Positions 51,448 through 61,364 are shown, counted from the stretch's first letter. The stretch is DNA of 64,000 bases from Sphingomonas sp. TZW2008 (GCF_002117915.1 NZ_BDJB01000001.1:124001-188000), one strand, 5' to 3'. Notes: a model not told the origin generated them from the sequence alone. A program made the numbers and translations.

Positions 51448-52635
51448 ATGAGCAGAGGCGCGATCCGCGGCTGGTTCCTGGTGCACAAATGGTCGAGCCT
51501 CGTGTCGACCGTGTTCCTGCTGATGCTTTGCGTGACCGGCCTCCCGCTGATCTTCCACGACGAGATCGATGCGCAGGCGACGCGCGGTGGTCGCACCGTT
51601 TCCGCCACGCCGTCGTCGGGTGTCAGTCCTGCGCTCCAGCCGCTCGACGCGATCCTTGCCCACGCGCTCGCCGCGCGGCCAGGCGAGGTGCCGCTGTTCA
51701 TGGCCTTCTCGAACGACGATGCCACCACGACGGTCACCACCGGCGCGCGCCCCGACGTGCCGGCGGAGGCGATGACGCTGCACCTGTTCGACCGCGTCAC
51801 CGGGCAGCCGATCGGTGCCACGCCGGCGGAGGGCGAGGGCGTCATGGCGTTCCTGCTGCGGCTGCATACCGACATGCTGATCGGGCTGCCGGGCATGTTC
51901 TTCCTCGGCGCAATGGGCGGGCTGTTCGTCGTCGCGCTCGTCTCGGGCACGGTCCTGTACGCGCCGTTCATGCGCAAGCTCGATTTCGGCACGCTGCGCA
52001 CGCAGCGCAGCCGCCGCGTGAAGTGGCTCGATCATCACAACCTGCTCGGCATCGTCGCGCTGGCATGGATGGCGGTGGTCGGGCTCACCGGGATCGTCAA
52101 CGCGTTCGTCACGCCGATCACCAAGACGTGGCAGGCGGGCGAGCTTGCCGAGATGACGCGCGCCTATGCCGGCCGTCCGCCACTGCCGCCGGCGCGCTAC
52201 GGCTCGCTTGACCGCGCGATGGCGGCGGCACGCCGCGCGGTCCCCGGCATGAACCCGCAGTTCATCGCCTTTCCCGGCGGCGCGTTCAGCAGCCGGCATC
52301 ATTATGCGATCTTCTTCCAGGGCGCGACGCCGCTCACCGAGCGGCTACTTACCACCGCGCTGGTCGATGCAGAGACGGGCCGACTGACCGATCAGCGGCC
52401 GATGCCGTGGTATTTCAAGGCGCTCATGCTCTCACGCCCGCTGCACTTCGGCGACTATGGCGGGCTGCCGATGAAGCTGCTGTGGGCGGTGCTCGACGTG
52501 TTCACGATCGTCGTGTTGGGTTCGGGCGTCTACCTCTGGCTCGGCCGCCGCCGCGCGCCGACCGATGTGCTCGTGCGCGAGATCTCGCGTGGCGCGCGCC
52601 CGTTCGCGGGCGTAGAGGCGGTGCCCGCCGAATGA
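51448..52635 (+). CDS. PepSY-domain membrane protein
   Basis: The 395-residue protein has four strongly hydrophobic segments and the PepSY-associated TM pattern: KWSSLVSTVFLLMLCVTGLP near the N-terminus, LRLHTDMLIGLPGMFFLGAM, WLDHHNLLGIVALAWMAVVG, and a C-terminal VLGSGVYLWLGRRR. Members are often linked with siderophore-iron reduction, but no TonB receptor is next to it, so the role is open. The ATG at 51448 has no clear ribosome-binding site; a TTG at 51430 is an alternative. It overlaps the next small gene by four bases. Confidence 0.85.
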   Translation: MSRGAIRGWFLVHKWSSLVSTVFLLMLCVTGLPLIFHDEIDAQATRGGRTVSATPSSGVSPALQPLDAILAHALAARPGEVPLFMAFSNDDATTTVTTGARPDVPAEAMTLHLFDRVTGQPIGATPAEGEGVMAFLLRLHTDMLIGLPGMFFLGAMGGLFVVALVSGTVLYAPFMRKLDFGTLRTQRSRRVKWLDHHNLLGIVALAWMAVVGLTGIVNAFVTPITKTWQAGELAEMTRAYAGRPPLPPARYGSLDRAMAAARRAVPGMNPQFIAFPGGAFSSRHHYAIFFQGATPLTERLLTTALVDAETGRLTDQRPMPWYFKALMLSRPLHFGDYGGLPMKLLWAVLDVFTIVVLGSGVYLWLGRRRAPTDVLVREISRGARPFAGVEAVPAE

Positions 52636-52820
52636 TGCACCGCGATCGTTCGCGGACGCTGATCCGCGCCACCTGGCCGATCCCGCTGCTGATCGCGCTT
52701 GCCACAGTCGCGGGACTGGTCGCGGCGCTGACGGGCGATGGATGGCATGACGTGCCCGCCTGGCTCGCGCTCGCCGCGCCGCTCATCGCGCTCGCCTGGG
52801 CGCGCCGCGCGCGACGCTGA
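52632..52820 (+). CDS. Small two-helix membrane protein
   Basis: The 62-residue frame (MMHRDRSRTLIRATWPIPLL) has two hydrophobic stretches, about 15-34 and 43-56, ending in basic ARRARR. The ATG overlaps the PepSY gene stop, so it is translationally coupled to it. Small proteins of this type often accompany PepSY membrane proteins. No function can be assigned. Confidence 0.6.
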   Translation: MMHRDRSRTLIRATWPIPLLIALATVAGLVAALTGDGWHDVPAWLALAAPLIALAWARRARR

Positions 52821-52822
52821 TA

Positions 52823-52853
52823 GGAAAAAGGGCGCCGGTCCTGCGACCGACGC
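52823..52853 (-). terminator. Rho-independent terminator of clpA
   Basis: On the minus strand GGGCGTCGGTC, a four-base loop and GACCGGCGCCC form an 11-base stem with one mismatch, followed by TTTTT (52827-52823). It lies 27 bases after the clpA stop. The opposite strand has no T run, but the stem could also help end the PepSY transcript. Confidence 0.85.
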
Positions 52854-52879
52854 CCCTCTCATGACGAGAATGTCTCTGC

Positions 52880-55198
52880 TTACTCGGCGACCACCTTGGC
52901 CTTGCCGCCCTTGCGCTTCGGCTTCTTGGGCGCCGCGCCGACGATCTCGAACGTCAGCGCATTGTCCTTGAGCTTCACGACCACCTCGCCGCCATGGACG
53001 AGCTTGCCGAACAGCAGCTCCTCGGCCAGCGGCTGCTTGATCTTCTCCTGGATCAGGCGGCCCATCGGGCGCGCGCCGTAGAGCTTGTCATAGCCCTTGG
53101 CGGTGAGCCACTGGCGTGCCTCGTCATCGAGCTTGATGTGGACGTCGCGGTCCGCCAGCTGCAATTCGAGCTGGAGGATGAACTTGTCCACCACGCGCGC
53201 GACCACGTCGGTCGGCAGGTAGCTGAACGGCACGATCGCATCGAGACGGTTGCGGAACTCGGGCGTGAACAGCTTCTGCACCGCCTGCTCGTCCTCACCC
53301 TCGCGGGAGAGATTGCCGAAGCCAAGCGTCTCGCGCGCCATGTCGCTCGCGCCCGCATTGGTCGTCATGATCAGGATGACGTTGCGGAAATCGACCGTCT
53401 TGCCGTGCTGATCGGTCAGCCGCCCGTTATCCATCACCTGCAAGAGGATGTTGAACAGGTCGGGATGCGCCTTCTCGATCTCGTCGAGCAGCAGCACGCA
53501 ATGCGGGTTCTGGTCGACCGCGTCGGTCAGCAGGCCGCCCTGGTCGAAGCCGACATAGCCCGGCGGGGCACCGATCAGCCGCGAGACCGAGTGGCGCTCC
53601 ATATACTCCGACATGTCGAACCGCTGAAGCGGGATGCCCATGATCGTGGCGAGCTGCTTGGCGACTTCGGTCTTGCCGACGCCGGTCGGCCCGGTGAACA
53701 GATAGTTGCCGATCGGCTTCTCGGGATCGCGCAGCCCCGCACGGCTGAGCTTGATCGCGGAAGCCAGGTTCTCGATCGCCTTGTTCTGCCCGAACACGAC
53801 GCGCTTCAGATCGGTCTCGAGATGCTCGAGCACGCGCTTGTCGTCGGTCGACACGCTCTTCGGCGGGATGCGCGCCATCGTCGCGATCACCTGCTCGATC
53901 TCCTTGGGGGTGATCGTCTTCTTGCGTTTGTTGGGCGCCACCAGCATCTGCATCGCGCCGACTTCGTCGATCACGTCGATCGCCTTGTCCGGCAGCTTGC
54001 GGTCATTGATGTAGCGCGCGCTGAGCTCCACCGCCGACTTGATCGCGTCGGGCGTGTACTTGACGTCATGGTGGCTCTCGAACGCCGAGCGCAGCCCGGC
54101 GAGGATCTTGATCGTATCCTCGATCGTCGGCTCGTTGACGTCGATCTTCTGGAACCGGCGCAGCAGCGCACGATCCTTCTCGAAATGGTTGCGGAACTCC
54201 TTGTAGGTGGTCGATCCGATGCAGCGGATCGTGCCGCCCGACAGCGCGGGCTTGAGGAGGTTCGACGCGTCCATCGCGCCGCCGCTCGTCGCGCCGGCAC
54301 CGATTACGGTGTGGATCTCGTCAATGAACAGCACCGCGTGCGGCAGCTTCTCAAGCTCGTTGACGACCTGCTTCAGCCGCTCCTCGAAATCACCGCGATA
54401 GCGCGTGCCGGCGAGCAGCGCGCCCATGTCGAGCGAGTAGATCACCGCGGGCTTGAGCACGTCGGGCACGTCGCCCTCGACGATCTTGCGCGCGAGCCCT
54501 TCCGCGATCGCGGTCTTGCCGACGCCGGGATCGCCCACGTAGAGCGGGTTGTTCTTGGAACGGCGGCACAGGATCTGGATCGTGCGATCGACCTCCGGCC
54601 CGCGCCCGATCAGCGGATCGACCTTGCCGTTCTTCGCCTTCTCGTTGAGATCGACGGTGAACTGCTTGAGCGCGCTCTCGCCCTTGGCCTTGTCGGCGGG
54701 CTTCTTCTCTTCCTTATCCTCGGCGCCCTTGGGCCCGGTCGACGCCTCGGGGGCAGACACGCCCTTGCCGACGCCGTGGCTGATGAAGCTGACGGCATCG
54801 AGCCGGCTCATGTCCTGCTGCTGCAGGAAATAGACGGCGTAGCTCTCACGCTCGGAGAAGAGCGCGACGAGGACGTTGGCGCCCGTCACCTCGTCGCGGC
54901 CGGACGACTGGACGTGCAGGATCGCGCGCTGGACGACGCGCTGGAAGCCGCTGGTGGGCGAGGGGTCGGTCTGCTGATCGACCTTCAGCGCGCCGAGCTC
55001 GGTATCGAGATAGTGCGCGACGGTATTCTTGAGCTCGCCGAGATCGACGCCGCACGCCGTCATCACCTGGCTCGCATGCTCGTCGTCGACGAGCGCGAAG
55101 AGCAGGTGCTCAAGCGTTGCATATTCGTGGCGCCGCGAAGACGCTGCCTCGAGCGCCTTGTGCAGCGTGGTCTCGAGAGCGCTGGCAAAGGATGGCAT
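52880..55198 (-). CDS. clpA: ClpA, ATPase subunit of the ClpAP protease
   Basis: ClpA unfolds substrates for ClpP. The 772-residue protein has the N-domain (LETTLHKALEAASSRRHEYA), an acidic/Lys-rich linker, a first AAA+ module with Walker A GDPGVGKTAIAEG and a second with GPTGVGKTEVAKQ, plus the C-terminal D2 small domain. No ClpS gene lies immediately upstream, unlike the common clpS-clpA order. The C-terminus is Lys-rich (PKKPKRKGGKAK-like). The 202 bases upstream (55199-55400) contain no gene. Confidence 0.96.
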   Translation of the reverse strand: MPSFASALETTLHKALEAASSRRHEYATLEHLLFALVDDEHASQVMTACGVDLGELKNTVAHYLDTELGALKVDQQTDPSPTSGFQRVVQRAILHVQSSGRDEVTGANVLVALFSERESYAVYFLQQQDMSRLDAVSFISHGVGKGVSAPEASTGPKGAEDKEEKKPADKAKGESALKQFTVDLNEKAKNGKVDPLIGRGPEVDRTIQILCRRSKNNPLYVGDPGVGKTAIAEGLARKIVEGDVPDVLKPAVIYSLDMGALLAGTRYRGDFEERLKQVVNELEKLPHAVLFIDEIHTVIGAGATSGGAMDASNLLKPALSGGTIRCIGSTTYKEFRNHFEKDRALLRRFQKIDVNEPTIEDTIKILAGLRSAFESHHDVKYTPDAIKSAVELSARYINDRKLPDKAIDVIDEVGAMQMLVAPNKRKKTITPKEIEQVIATMARIPPKSVSTDDKRVLEHLETDLKRVVFGQNKAIENLASAIKLSRAGLRDPEKPIGNYLFTGPTGVGKTEVAKQLATIMGIPLQRFDMSEYMERHSVSRLIGAPPGYVGFDQGGLLTDAVDQNPHCVLLLDEIEKAHPDLFNILLQVMDNGRLTDQHGKTVDFRNVILIMTTNAGASDMARETLGFGNLSREGEDEQAVQKLFTPEFRNRLDAIVPFSYLPTDVVARVVDKFILQLELQLADRDVHIKLDDEARQWLTAKGYDKLYGARPMGRLIQEKIKQPLAEELLFGKLVHGGEVVVKLKDNALTFEIVGAAPKKPKRKGGKAKVVAE

Positions 55199-55400
55199 TC
55201 AGGATACTCCAGGCGGGCCGTGGACAAGTGTCCGGCCCTTGAACGCAATGTCGTGATTGGTGGGCCCGGCATCAAGCGCCCGGGGCGACGCACGATCGCG
55301 AGCGGTACGCCGCTCAGGCCGTGCGGCGGCGATCATGCTCGTGCCCGCCGCGTCATCGAAGCCCGTCTCGCGGCGGCCGCGCTGATCGCGTCGCGCCGGA

Positions 55401-55598
55401 TCATCGCTTGAACAGCGCGTCCGCGCTGGCGCGGTGATCGACGGCGAACGCGATCTTGGCGCGCGAGCGGGCGATCTCGCCCTCCAACGCCGCGATCCGC
55501 GCCTCCAGCTCGGCGACCGAGAGGCGATCGAGATCCTCGCGCAGCAGCGCGGGTAGGGGATCGTCGGGCCGGGACCCAAGGATATCATCCAGATCCAT
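55401..55598 (-). CDS. DUF1192 family small protein
   Basis: The 65-residue protein (MDLDDILGSRPDDPLPALLR, then EDLDRLSVAELEARIAALEG) is predicted to be a short coiled coil and fits the DUF1192 family found across alphaproteobacteria. Function is unknown. It is divergent from the quinone oxidoreductase gene with 91 bases between starts. Confidence 0.8.
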   Translation of the reverse strand: MDLDDILGSRPDDPLPALLREDLDRLSVAELEARIAALEGEIARSRAKIAFAVDHRASADALFKR

Positions 55599-55689
55599 GT
55601 GATGTATCGTTGACCGCTGCAGGTGCGAAGTCAATAAGGCGCGCGCCGAACGGCTGGAAGGGAAACCGGCAGGCGGCAAGGGGGCGGCG

Positions 55690-56691
55690 ATGCACGACAT
55701 ACCGAAGACGATGCTGGCGATCGATCCCGCGGCCCCGGGCGAGCCCGAGGTGCTGGTGCCCGTCGAGCGCGCGGTGCCCGTCCCTGGCCCCGGCGAGGTG
55801 CTCGTCCGCGTTGCCGCCGCGGGGGTCAACCGGCCCGACGTGCTCCAGCGCAAGGGCGGCTATCCGCCGCCGCCGGGTGCGCCGTCGATCCTCGGGCTCG
55901 AATTCGCCGGCCAGGTTGTCGCGGTGGGCGACGACGTCGGCGAGGAGATGATCGGCCAGAATGTCTGCGCGCTCGTCGCCGGCGGCGCCTATGCGCAATA
56001 TGCCGTCGCGCCCGCCGGCCAGTGCCTGCCCGTGCCCGCCGGCCTGTCGATGGCGGAAGCGGCGGCGATACCCGAGACGCTGTTCACCGTGTGGACCAAC
56101 CTGTTCGAGCGCGCCTTTGCGGTGGAGGGCGATACCGTGCTGGTCCACGGCGGCACAAGCGGCATCGGTACGATGGCGATCGCGCTCGCCAACATCTTTG
56201 GGCTGACGATCATCGTCACCGCCGGCTCGGACGAGAAATGCGCGGCGGCCAGGGCGCTCGGCGCCGATCACGCGATCAACTACAAGAGCGAGGATTTCGT
56301 CGCACGCGTCGCCGAGATCACGGGGGGCAAGGGCTGCGCCGCGGTGCTCGACATGGTCGGCGGCGACTATGTCGCGCGCAACCTCAAATGCCTCGCCGAC
56401 GATGGCCGCCACGTGTCGATCGCGGTGCAGGGCGGCGCGATGGCGACGATCCCGGTGTTCGAGGTGATGCGTCGCCGGCTGACGCTGACCGGCTCGACGC
56501 TGCGCGCGCGCGACCTCGGCTTCAAGTCGATGGTCGCCGACGAACTTGCGCGCACCGTCTGGCCGCACGTCGAGGCGGGCAAGCTCAAGCCGGTGATGGA
56601 CAAGGCGTTCCCGCTGGCGGAGGCGGCTGCCGCCCATGCCCGGATGGAGGCCGGCGACCACGTCGGCAAGATCGTGCTGACGATGCAGTAA
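55690..56691 (+). CDS. NAD(P)H:quinone oxidoreductase (zinc-free MDR family)
   Basis: The 333-residue protein belongs to the QOR/PIG3 branch of medium-chain dehydrogenases: an N-terminal AGVNRPDVLQRKGGYPPPPG, the NADPH-binding VLVHGGTSGIGTMAIALAN and ADHAINYKSEDFVARVAEIT. No structural zinc cysteines are visible. It likely reduces quinones or related electrophiles. It is followed after 26 bases by a GST-like gene. Confidence 0.9.
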   Translation: MHDIPKTMLAIDPAAPGEPEVLVPVERAVPVPGPGEVLVRVAAAGVNRPDVLQRKGGYPPPPGAPSILGLEFAGQVVAVGDDVGEEMIGQNVCALVAGGAYAQYAVAPAGQCLPVPAGLSMAEAAAIPETLFTVWTNLFERAFAVEGDTVLVHGGTSGIGTMAIALANIFGLTIIVTAGSDEKCAAARALGADHAINYKSEDFVARVAEITGGKGCAAVLDMVGGDYVARNLKCLADDGRHVSIAVQGGAMATIPVFEVMRRRLTLTGSTLRARDLGFKSMVADELARTVWPHVEAGKLKPVMDKAFPLAEAAAAHARMEAGDHVGKIVLTMQ

Positions 56692-56717
56692 TCGCGGGCG
56701 GCGGGGAGGCGGCGGCG

Positions 56718-57335
56718 GTGACCGAATACGTGCTTCACGAGGATCCCGCGTCGGGCAATTGCTACAAGATCCGCCTCGTCGCCGCGCACCTCGGCATTCC
56801 GCTCCAGCGCCGACGGTACGACATCCGGCGCGGCGAGACGCGCACGCCGGCGTTCCTCGCCGAAGTCGACGCCGGCGGGCGCATTCCGGTGCTGCAGATC
56901 GGCGCGCGCTTCCTGCCCGAGAGCAACGCCGCCTGCGCCTACCTTGCGTCCGGCAGCGCGCTGATCCCTTCGGACCGCTTCGATCACGCCGACATGCTGC
57001 GCTGGCTGTTCTGGGAGCAATATAGCCACGAGCCCAATATCGCGACGCTGCGCTTCTGGCGGCGGTACCTGGGCGAAGCATCGCTCGCCCCCGCGCAGAC
57101 GGCGCTGATCCCCGGCAAGCAGGCCGCGGGCGAGGCCGCACTCGCGCTGATGGCGCGGCATCTCGAGACGCGGGACTGGCTGGCGGCAGGCACGCTGACG
57201 CTCGCCGACCTCGTGCTCTACGCCTACACGCATCTGGCGGGCGAGGGCGGGTTCGATCTCGCCGCCTATCCCGCGGTGGAGCGCTGGCTCGCGCGCGTCG
57301 CCGCCATGCCGGGCCATATCCGCTTCGACGACTGA
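56718..57335 (+). CDS. Glutathione S-transferase family protein
   Basis: The 205-residue protein has the thioredoxin-like N-terminal domain (YKIRLVAAHLGIPLQRRRYD, GGRIPVLQIGARFLPESNAA) with the ESNA glutathione-binding motif, and an all-helical C-terminal domain (LAAGTLTLADLVLYAYTHLA). The start is GTG at 56718 with GGAGG upstream. It is probably a detoxification enzyme co-transcribed with the quinone oxidoreductase. Confidence 0.88.
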   Translation: MTEYVLHEDPASGNCYKIRLVAAHLGIPLQRRRYDIRRGETRTPAFLAEVDAGGRIPVLQIGARFLPESNAACAYLASGSALIPSDRFDHADMLRWLFWEQYSHEPNIATLRFWRRYLGEASLAPAQTALIPGKQAAGEAALALMARHLETRDWLAAGTLTLADLVLYAYTHLAGEGGFDLAAYPAVERWLARVAAMPGHIRFDD

Positions 57336-57431
57336 CGCCGAACCGTCACGCAATCGAGACCGCGGCGTCATCGCGCTGTGATCGCGGCGTCACACGCGCA
57401 CGCTATCGCCCGGCGGCAGGGAGAGCCTGCC

Positions 57432-58310
57432 ATGCCGAAGCCCGCCTCGCTCGCTGCCGTTTCCTTGGGTGACGTCGCCGACCTCGCCGATTTCGCGCAA
57501 TCGCGCCCGCATCTGCCCGAGCGCATCGTCGAGCGGACGCGCTACCGCACGATCTGGATCAGCGACGTCCACCTCGGCACGCGCGGCTGCAACGCGGACA
57601 TGCTGGTCGACTTCCTCGATCACGTCGACAGCGACACGATGTACCTCGTCGGCGACATCGTCGACGGGTGGCGGCTGCGGCGCAAATTCTACTGGCCCGC
57701 CGCGCACAACGACGTCGTCTGGCGGCTGCTGCGCCGCGCCGGTCGGGGCACGCGGATGATCTTCATTCCGGGTAATCACGACGAGGCGTTTCGCCAGTTC
57801 TGCGGGCTCGATTTCGGCGGCATCGCGATCCGCCGCAACGCGGTGCACGAGACGGCGGACGGCCGCCGTCTGCTCGTGCTGCATGGCGACGAATTCGACG
57901 CGATCACGCTCGCGCATCGCTGGCTCGCGCACGTCGGCGACCATGCCTACACGCTGCTGATGGCGGCCAACCGGCTCGTCAACGCCGCACGCCGGCGGAT
58001 GGGCATGCCCTATTGGTCGCTGAGCAAGCACGCCAAGGCGCGCGTGAAGAATGCCGTCGCCTTCATCTCGCGCTTCGAGGAGATCGTCGCGGAGGCGGCG
58101 GGCGCGCGCGGGGTCGACGGCGTCGTGTGCGGCCATATCCACACCGCCGAGATGCGCGAGATCGGCGGCGTCGCCTATTACAACGACGGCGACTGGGTGG
58201 AGAGCGCGACCGCGCTGGTCGAGCATCTCGACGGGCGGATGGAGATCCTCCACTGGGCCGACGTGATCGCGGGCCGCGAGCGCCCTGCGCCGCTCGCGCT
58301 TGCGGCCTGA
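57432..58310 (+). CDS. LpxH-like metallophosphoesterase (UDP-2,3-diacylglucosamine diphosphatase family)
   Basis: The 292-residue protein has calcineurin-type metal-binding motifs in order: WISDVHLGTRG, LVGDIVDGWRLRRKFYW, PGNHDEAF, VLHGDEFDAIT and CGHIHTAEM. Such proteins hydrolyse lipid A precursors or similar diphosphates at the membrane. The ATG at 57432 follows GGGAGAG. It is followed after four bases by a glycosyltransferase gene, a pairing that suggests envelope glycolipid metabolism. Confidence 0.85.
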   Translation: MPKPASLAAVSLGDVADLADFAQSRPHLPERIVERTRYRTIWISDVHLGTRGCNADMLVDFLDHVDSDTMYLVGDIVDGWRLRRKFYWPAAHNDVVWRLLRRAGRGTRMIFIPGNHDEAFRQFCGLDFGGIAIRRNAVHETADGRRLLVLHGDEFDAITLAHRWLAHVGDHAYTLLMAANRLVNAARRRMGMPYWSLSKHAKARVKNAVAFISRFEEIVAEAAGARGVDGVVCGHIHTAEMREIGGVAYYNDGDWVESATALVEHLDGRMEILHWADVIAGRERPAPLALAA

Positions 58311-58314
58311 GGCT

Positions 58315-59331
58315 ATGCGTATAGCGATCGTCACCGACGCCTGGGCACCGCAGGTCAACGGCGTCGTGCGCACGCTCGAATCGGTCATCGCCGAGCTCGA
58401 CGCGATGGGCCACCAGATGCTGGTTGTCGCGCCCGACGCGTTCCGCTCGCTGCCGTGTCCGACCTATCCCGAGATCCGCCTGGCGATCGCCGGCCGGGCG
58501 GCGGTGGGGCGCCGAATCGCCGATTTCCGCGCGGAGGCGGTGCATATCGCCACCGAAGGCCCGCTCGGGCTCGCCGCGCGGCGCTGGTGCCTCGATCGGC
58601 GCCGCCCGTTCACCACCGCCTACCACACGCAGTTCCCGGATTACGTCGCCGCACGCACCGGCGCCGACCCCGCATGGGTGTGGCGCTTCATCCGCTGGTT
58701 TCACCAGCCCGCCGACGCCGTCCTCGTCTCCACCCCGACGATCCGGCGCACGCTAAGCGAGCACGGCATCGCGCACACCCGCCACTGGAGCCGCGGCGTC
58801 GCGGCGACGTTCGCGCCGGACGGCGAAGTCGATCCCGCAGTCGCCGCGTTGCCCGGCCCGATCATGCTCTACGTCGGCCGCGTCGCCGTGGAGAAGAATA
58901 TCGAGGCGTTCCTCCGCGCGCCGTGCGCGGGGAGCAAGGTCGTCGTCGGCGACGGGCCTGCGCTGTCGGGGCTGCGCCAGCGCTTCCCCGACGTGCACTT
59001 CCTCGGCCCGCGCTTCGGCGAGCACCTTGCCGCCTGCTATCGCGCGGCCGACGTGCTCGTCTTCCCCAGTCGCACCGATACCTTCGGGCTGGTGATGATC
59101 GAGGCACTCGCCTGCGGCACGCCCGTCGCGGCCTATCCGGTGCCGGGCCCGCTTGACGTGCTGACGCCCGGCGTCGGCGCGATGGAAGCGGATCTCGCCG
59201 TAGCGATCGCCGCCGCGCTGCCGCTCGATCGCGTCGCCTGCGCGCGCGTGGGCGCGCGCTACACGTGGCGTGCAAGCGCGCAGCAGTTCCTCAGCGCGCT
59301 CCACCCGATCGATCTGCCGTACGCCGCCTGA
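58315..59331 (+). CDS. GT4-family glycosyltransferase (MgtA-like mannosyltransferase)
   Basis: The 338-residue protein has a GT-B fold start (RIAIVTDAWAPQVNGVVRTL), LYVGRVAVEKNIEAFLRAPC, and the nucleotide-sugar motif PSRTDTFGLVMIEALACGTP. It resembles GDP-mannose-dependent alpha-mannosyltransferases, though donor and acceptor are not evident. The ATG at 58315 lies four bases after the phosphoesterase stop, so the two are coupled. Confidence 0.85.
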   Translation: MRIAIVTDAWAPQVNGVVRTLESVIAELDAMGHQMLVVAPDAFRSLPCPTYPEIRLAIAGRAAVGRRIADFRAEAVHIATEGPLGLAARRWCLDRRRPFTTAYHTQFPDYVAARTGADPAWVWRFIRWFHQPADAVLVSTPTIRRTLSEHGIAHTRHWSRGVAATFAPDGEVDPAVAALPGPIMLYVGRVAVEKNIEAFLRAPCAGSKVVVGDGPALSGLRQRFPDVHFLGPRFGEHLAACYRAADVLVFPSRTDTFGLVMIEALACGTPVAAYPVPGPLDVLTPGVGAMEADLAVAIAAALPLDRVACARVGARYTWRASAQQFLSALHPIDLPYAA

Positions 59332-59390
59332 CGCAAGGACGCTTGCCCTCGGCGGATGCGCGCATTAAGTCGCGGCAGGTTAAGCGGCCG

Positions 59391-59420
59391 CTCCGGTAAG
59401 GGGCGGCCCTATTTGTTTCT
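59391..59420 (+). terminator. Possible terminator after the glycosyltransferase gene
   Basis: GGCCGC and GCGGCC arms around 59391-59412 enclose TCCGGTAAGG and are followed by a CTATTTGTTTC tract. The stem is short. It lies between the glycosyltransferase stop and the DUF1013 gene start at 59438. Confidence 0.4.
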
Positions 59421-59437
59421 ACCGAAAGGCTTTTCGC

Positions 59438-60112
59438 ATGGCACAGCCGCTCATGCCCCACGCGACCGCGTCGTGGATGGTCGACAACACGTCGCTCACC
59501 TTCGAACAGATCGCCGAATTCTGCGGCCTCCACATCCTCGAGGTGCAGGCGATCGCCGACGATACCGCCGCGACCAAGCTCACCGGCCGCGATCCCGTGC
59601 GCACGCACGAGGTGACGCAGGAGGAGATCGACAAGGGCCAGGCCGATCCGAGCTACCGCCTGAAGATCACCAAGGGCCCCGAGCAGGTCCGCCGAACCAA
59701 GGGCCCGCGCTACACGCCGGTGTCGAAGCGGCAGGACAAGCCCGACGGCATCGCCTGGATCATCCGCAACCACCCGGAGATCTCCGATGGCGCGATCTCC
59801 AACCTGATCGGCACGACGCGCACGACGATCGCTGCGATTCGCGACCGCTCGCACTGGAACATCAGCAACATCACGCCGAAGGATCCGGTGACGCTCGGCC
59901 TCACCACGCAGCGCGAGCTTGACGCCGCGGTGTCGAAGGCGGCGAAGAACGCTGGCGTCGAGGCGCCGGTCGACACGCGTCTGGATGGTGATCGCGAGGC
60001 GCTGATCGAGCAGCTGCGCGCCGAGCGCGAGCAGGCGGCGCGCGATGCCGAGCTGGCGGGCGAGGAGGGCGTCGCCCCCAAGCCGTTCTTCGACGAGCCC
60101 TTCCGCCGCTGA
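59438..60112 (+). CDS. trcR: TrcR/DUF1013 cell-cycle transcriptional regulator
   Basis: The 224-residue protein matches DUF1013, named TrcR in Caulobacter-type annotations: MPHATASWMVDNTSLTFEQI, AEFCGLHILEVQAIADD, YRLKITKGPEQVRRTKGPRY and the helix-turn-helix-like ISNLIGTTRTTIAAIRDRSH. The C-terminal part is helical. It is a single gene with AAGG upstream, preceded by the possible terminator at 59391. Confidence 0.85.
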   Translation: MAQPLMPHATASWMVDNTSLTFEQIAEFCGLHILEVQAIADDTAATKLTGRDPVRTHEVTQEEIDKGQADPSYRLKITKGPEQVRRTKGPRYTPVSKRQDKPDGIAWIIRNHPEISDGAISNLIGTTRTTIAAIRDRSHWNISNITPKDPVTLGLTTQRELDAAVSKAAKNAGVEAPVDTRLDGDREALIEQLRAEREQAARDAELAGEEGVAPKPFFDEPFRR

Positions 60113-60212
60113 TCGGTCGCTGCACGACGGTTTCGGATCGGGCGTCGCACTGCCGGTGGCCGCCCGCCGAATTCGCTCGACGTAACGAATGTTATGCTGA
60201 TACCCCCGCGGC

Positions 60213-61301
60213 ATGGCGACGGCATATCAACGCACGCTGATCGGGGATGAGGGGCTGACGCCCACCAGCTGGGCCGGTCTGACCTTTCCGTTCGGCGATC
60301 GCGGGCCGCAGCCGGGTGAGTTGCTGACGGTGATGGACGGCGTGCGCTGGTGGCGGGTGCCGATGTCGGGCCCGCTGAAGCACGTCAACGGCCTGATCCT
60401 CGACGACGGCGACGCGCTGCTCGCGATCGATACCGGCACCGCCAGTCCGCGGACGACCGAGGCGTGGCGCGCGATCCTCGACGGGCCGCTTGCTGGCGAG
60501 CGCGTCGGGCGCATCCTGTGCACGCACATGCATCCCGATCACGTCGGGCTCGCCGGCTGGCTGTCGCGCCGCTTCGACGATGCCGGGATCGTGATGACGC
60601 GCACCGAATGGCTGATGGTCCGTATGCTCGCCGCCGACGCGCGGCCCGAAGTGCCCGAGGAGCAGCTCGATTTCTGGCGCGGCGCCGGCTGGGACGAGGA
60701 GCAGGTCGCGCGCGGCGCCGGGCGCGGTTGGTCCAATTTCGGCAAGATGATCGCGCGCATGCCGCTCACCTACACGCGCATCCAGGACGGCGAGGTGATG
60801 CGCATCGGCGGCAGCGACTGGCACGTCGTCACCGGCAACGGCCATAGCCCCGAACACGCCTGCCTCGTCGACTATGACCGCCGCGTGCTGATCGCGGGCG
60901 ATCAGGTGCTGCCCAAGATCAGCTCCAACATCTCGGTCCACGTCAGCCAGACCAACGACGATCCGCTCGGCGACTGGCTCACCTCGATCGCCAAGTTCAA
61001 GACGCTGCCGGAGGATCTGCTCGTCCTCCCCGGCCACGGCGATCCCTTCTATGGCCTCCACACCCGGCTCGACGCGCTGCGCGACGAGCATATCGATCGG
61101 CTGGACGCGATCGTCGACCTGATGGGCGAGGGCCCGGTGCGCGCGGTGGATTGCTTCAAGGTGCTGTTCCGCCGCCCGATCGGCCCCGACGTGATCGGCA
61201 TGGCGACGGGCGAATCGCTCGCGCACCTGCGCCGCCTAGAGGTCGAGGGCCGCGCGGTGCGCGAGGTGAAGGACGGCGTGTGGTGGTTCGGTCGCGCCTG
61301 A
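60213..61301 (+). CDS. MBL-fold metallo-hydrolase
   Basis: The 362-residue protein has the metallo-beta-lactamase motif [14 protein letters not shown], a Gly-rich [13 protein letters not shown] upstream, the His in [20 protein letters not shown], the Asp in [12 protein letters not shown] and a late [20 protein letters not shown]-terminal winged-helix-like part follows. Substrate is not evident from the sequence. Confidence 0.88.
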   Translation: MATAYQRTLIGDEGLTPTSWAGLTFPFGDRGPQPGELLTVMDGVRWWRVPMSGPLKHVNGLILDDGDALLAIDTGTASPRTTEAWRAILDGPLAGERVGRILCTHMHPDHVGLAGWLSRRFDDAGIVMTRTEWLMVRMLAADARPEVPEEQLDFWRGAGWDEEQVARGAGRGWSNFGKMIARMPLTYTRIQDGEVMRIGGSDWHVVTGNGHSPEHACLVDYDRRVLIAGDQVLPKISSNISVHVSQTNDDPLGDWLTSIAKFKTLPEDLLVLPGHGDPFYGLHTRLDALRDEHIDRLDAIVDLMGEGPVRAVDCFKVLFRRPIGPDVIGMATGESLAHLRRLEVEGRAVREVKDGVWWFGRA

Positions 61302-61317
61302 CGCCTCGCTGACGCTG

Positions 61318-61341
61318 CCGCCCCGGACAATCCCGGGGCGG
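61318..61341. terminator. Hairpin between convergent MBL and purH genes
   Basis: CCGCCCCGG (61318-61326) and CCGGGGCGG (61333-61341) form a perfect nine-base stem with a six-base loop. No T run follows on either strand, so termination efficiency is uncertain. It lies 17 bases after the MBL stop and 24 bases beyond the purH stop. Confidence 0.5.
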
Positions 61342-61364
61342 GCGTTGGATCGATCCGCCGCGGC

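Noticed and set aside
52994..55411. An 805-codon frame antisense to clpA
   Set aside because: It mirrors clpA in the complementary codon phase and has no recognisable domain; clpA is certain.
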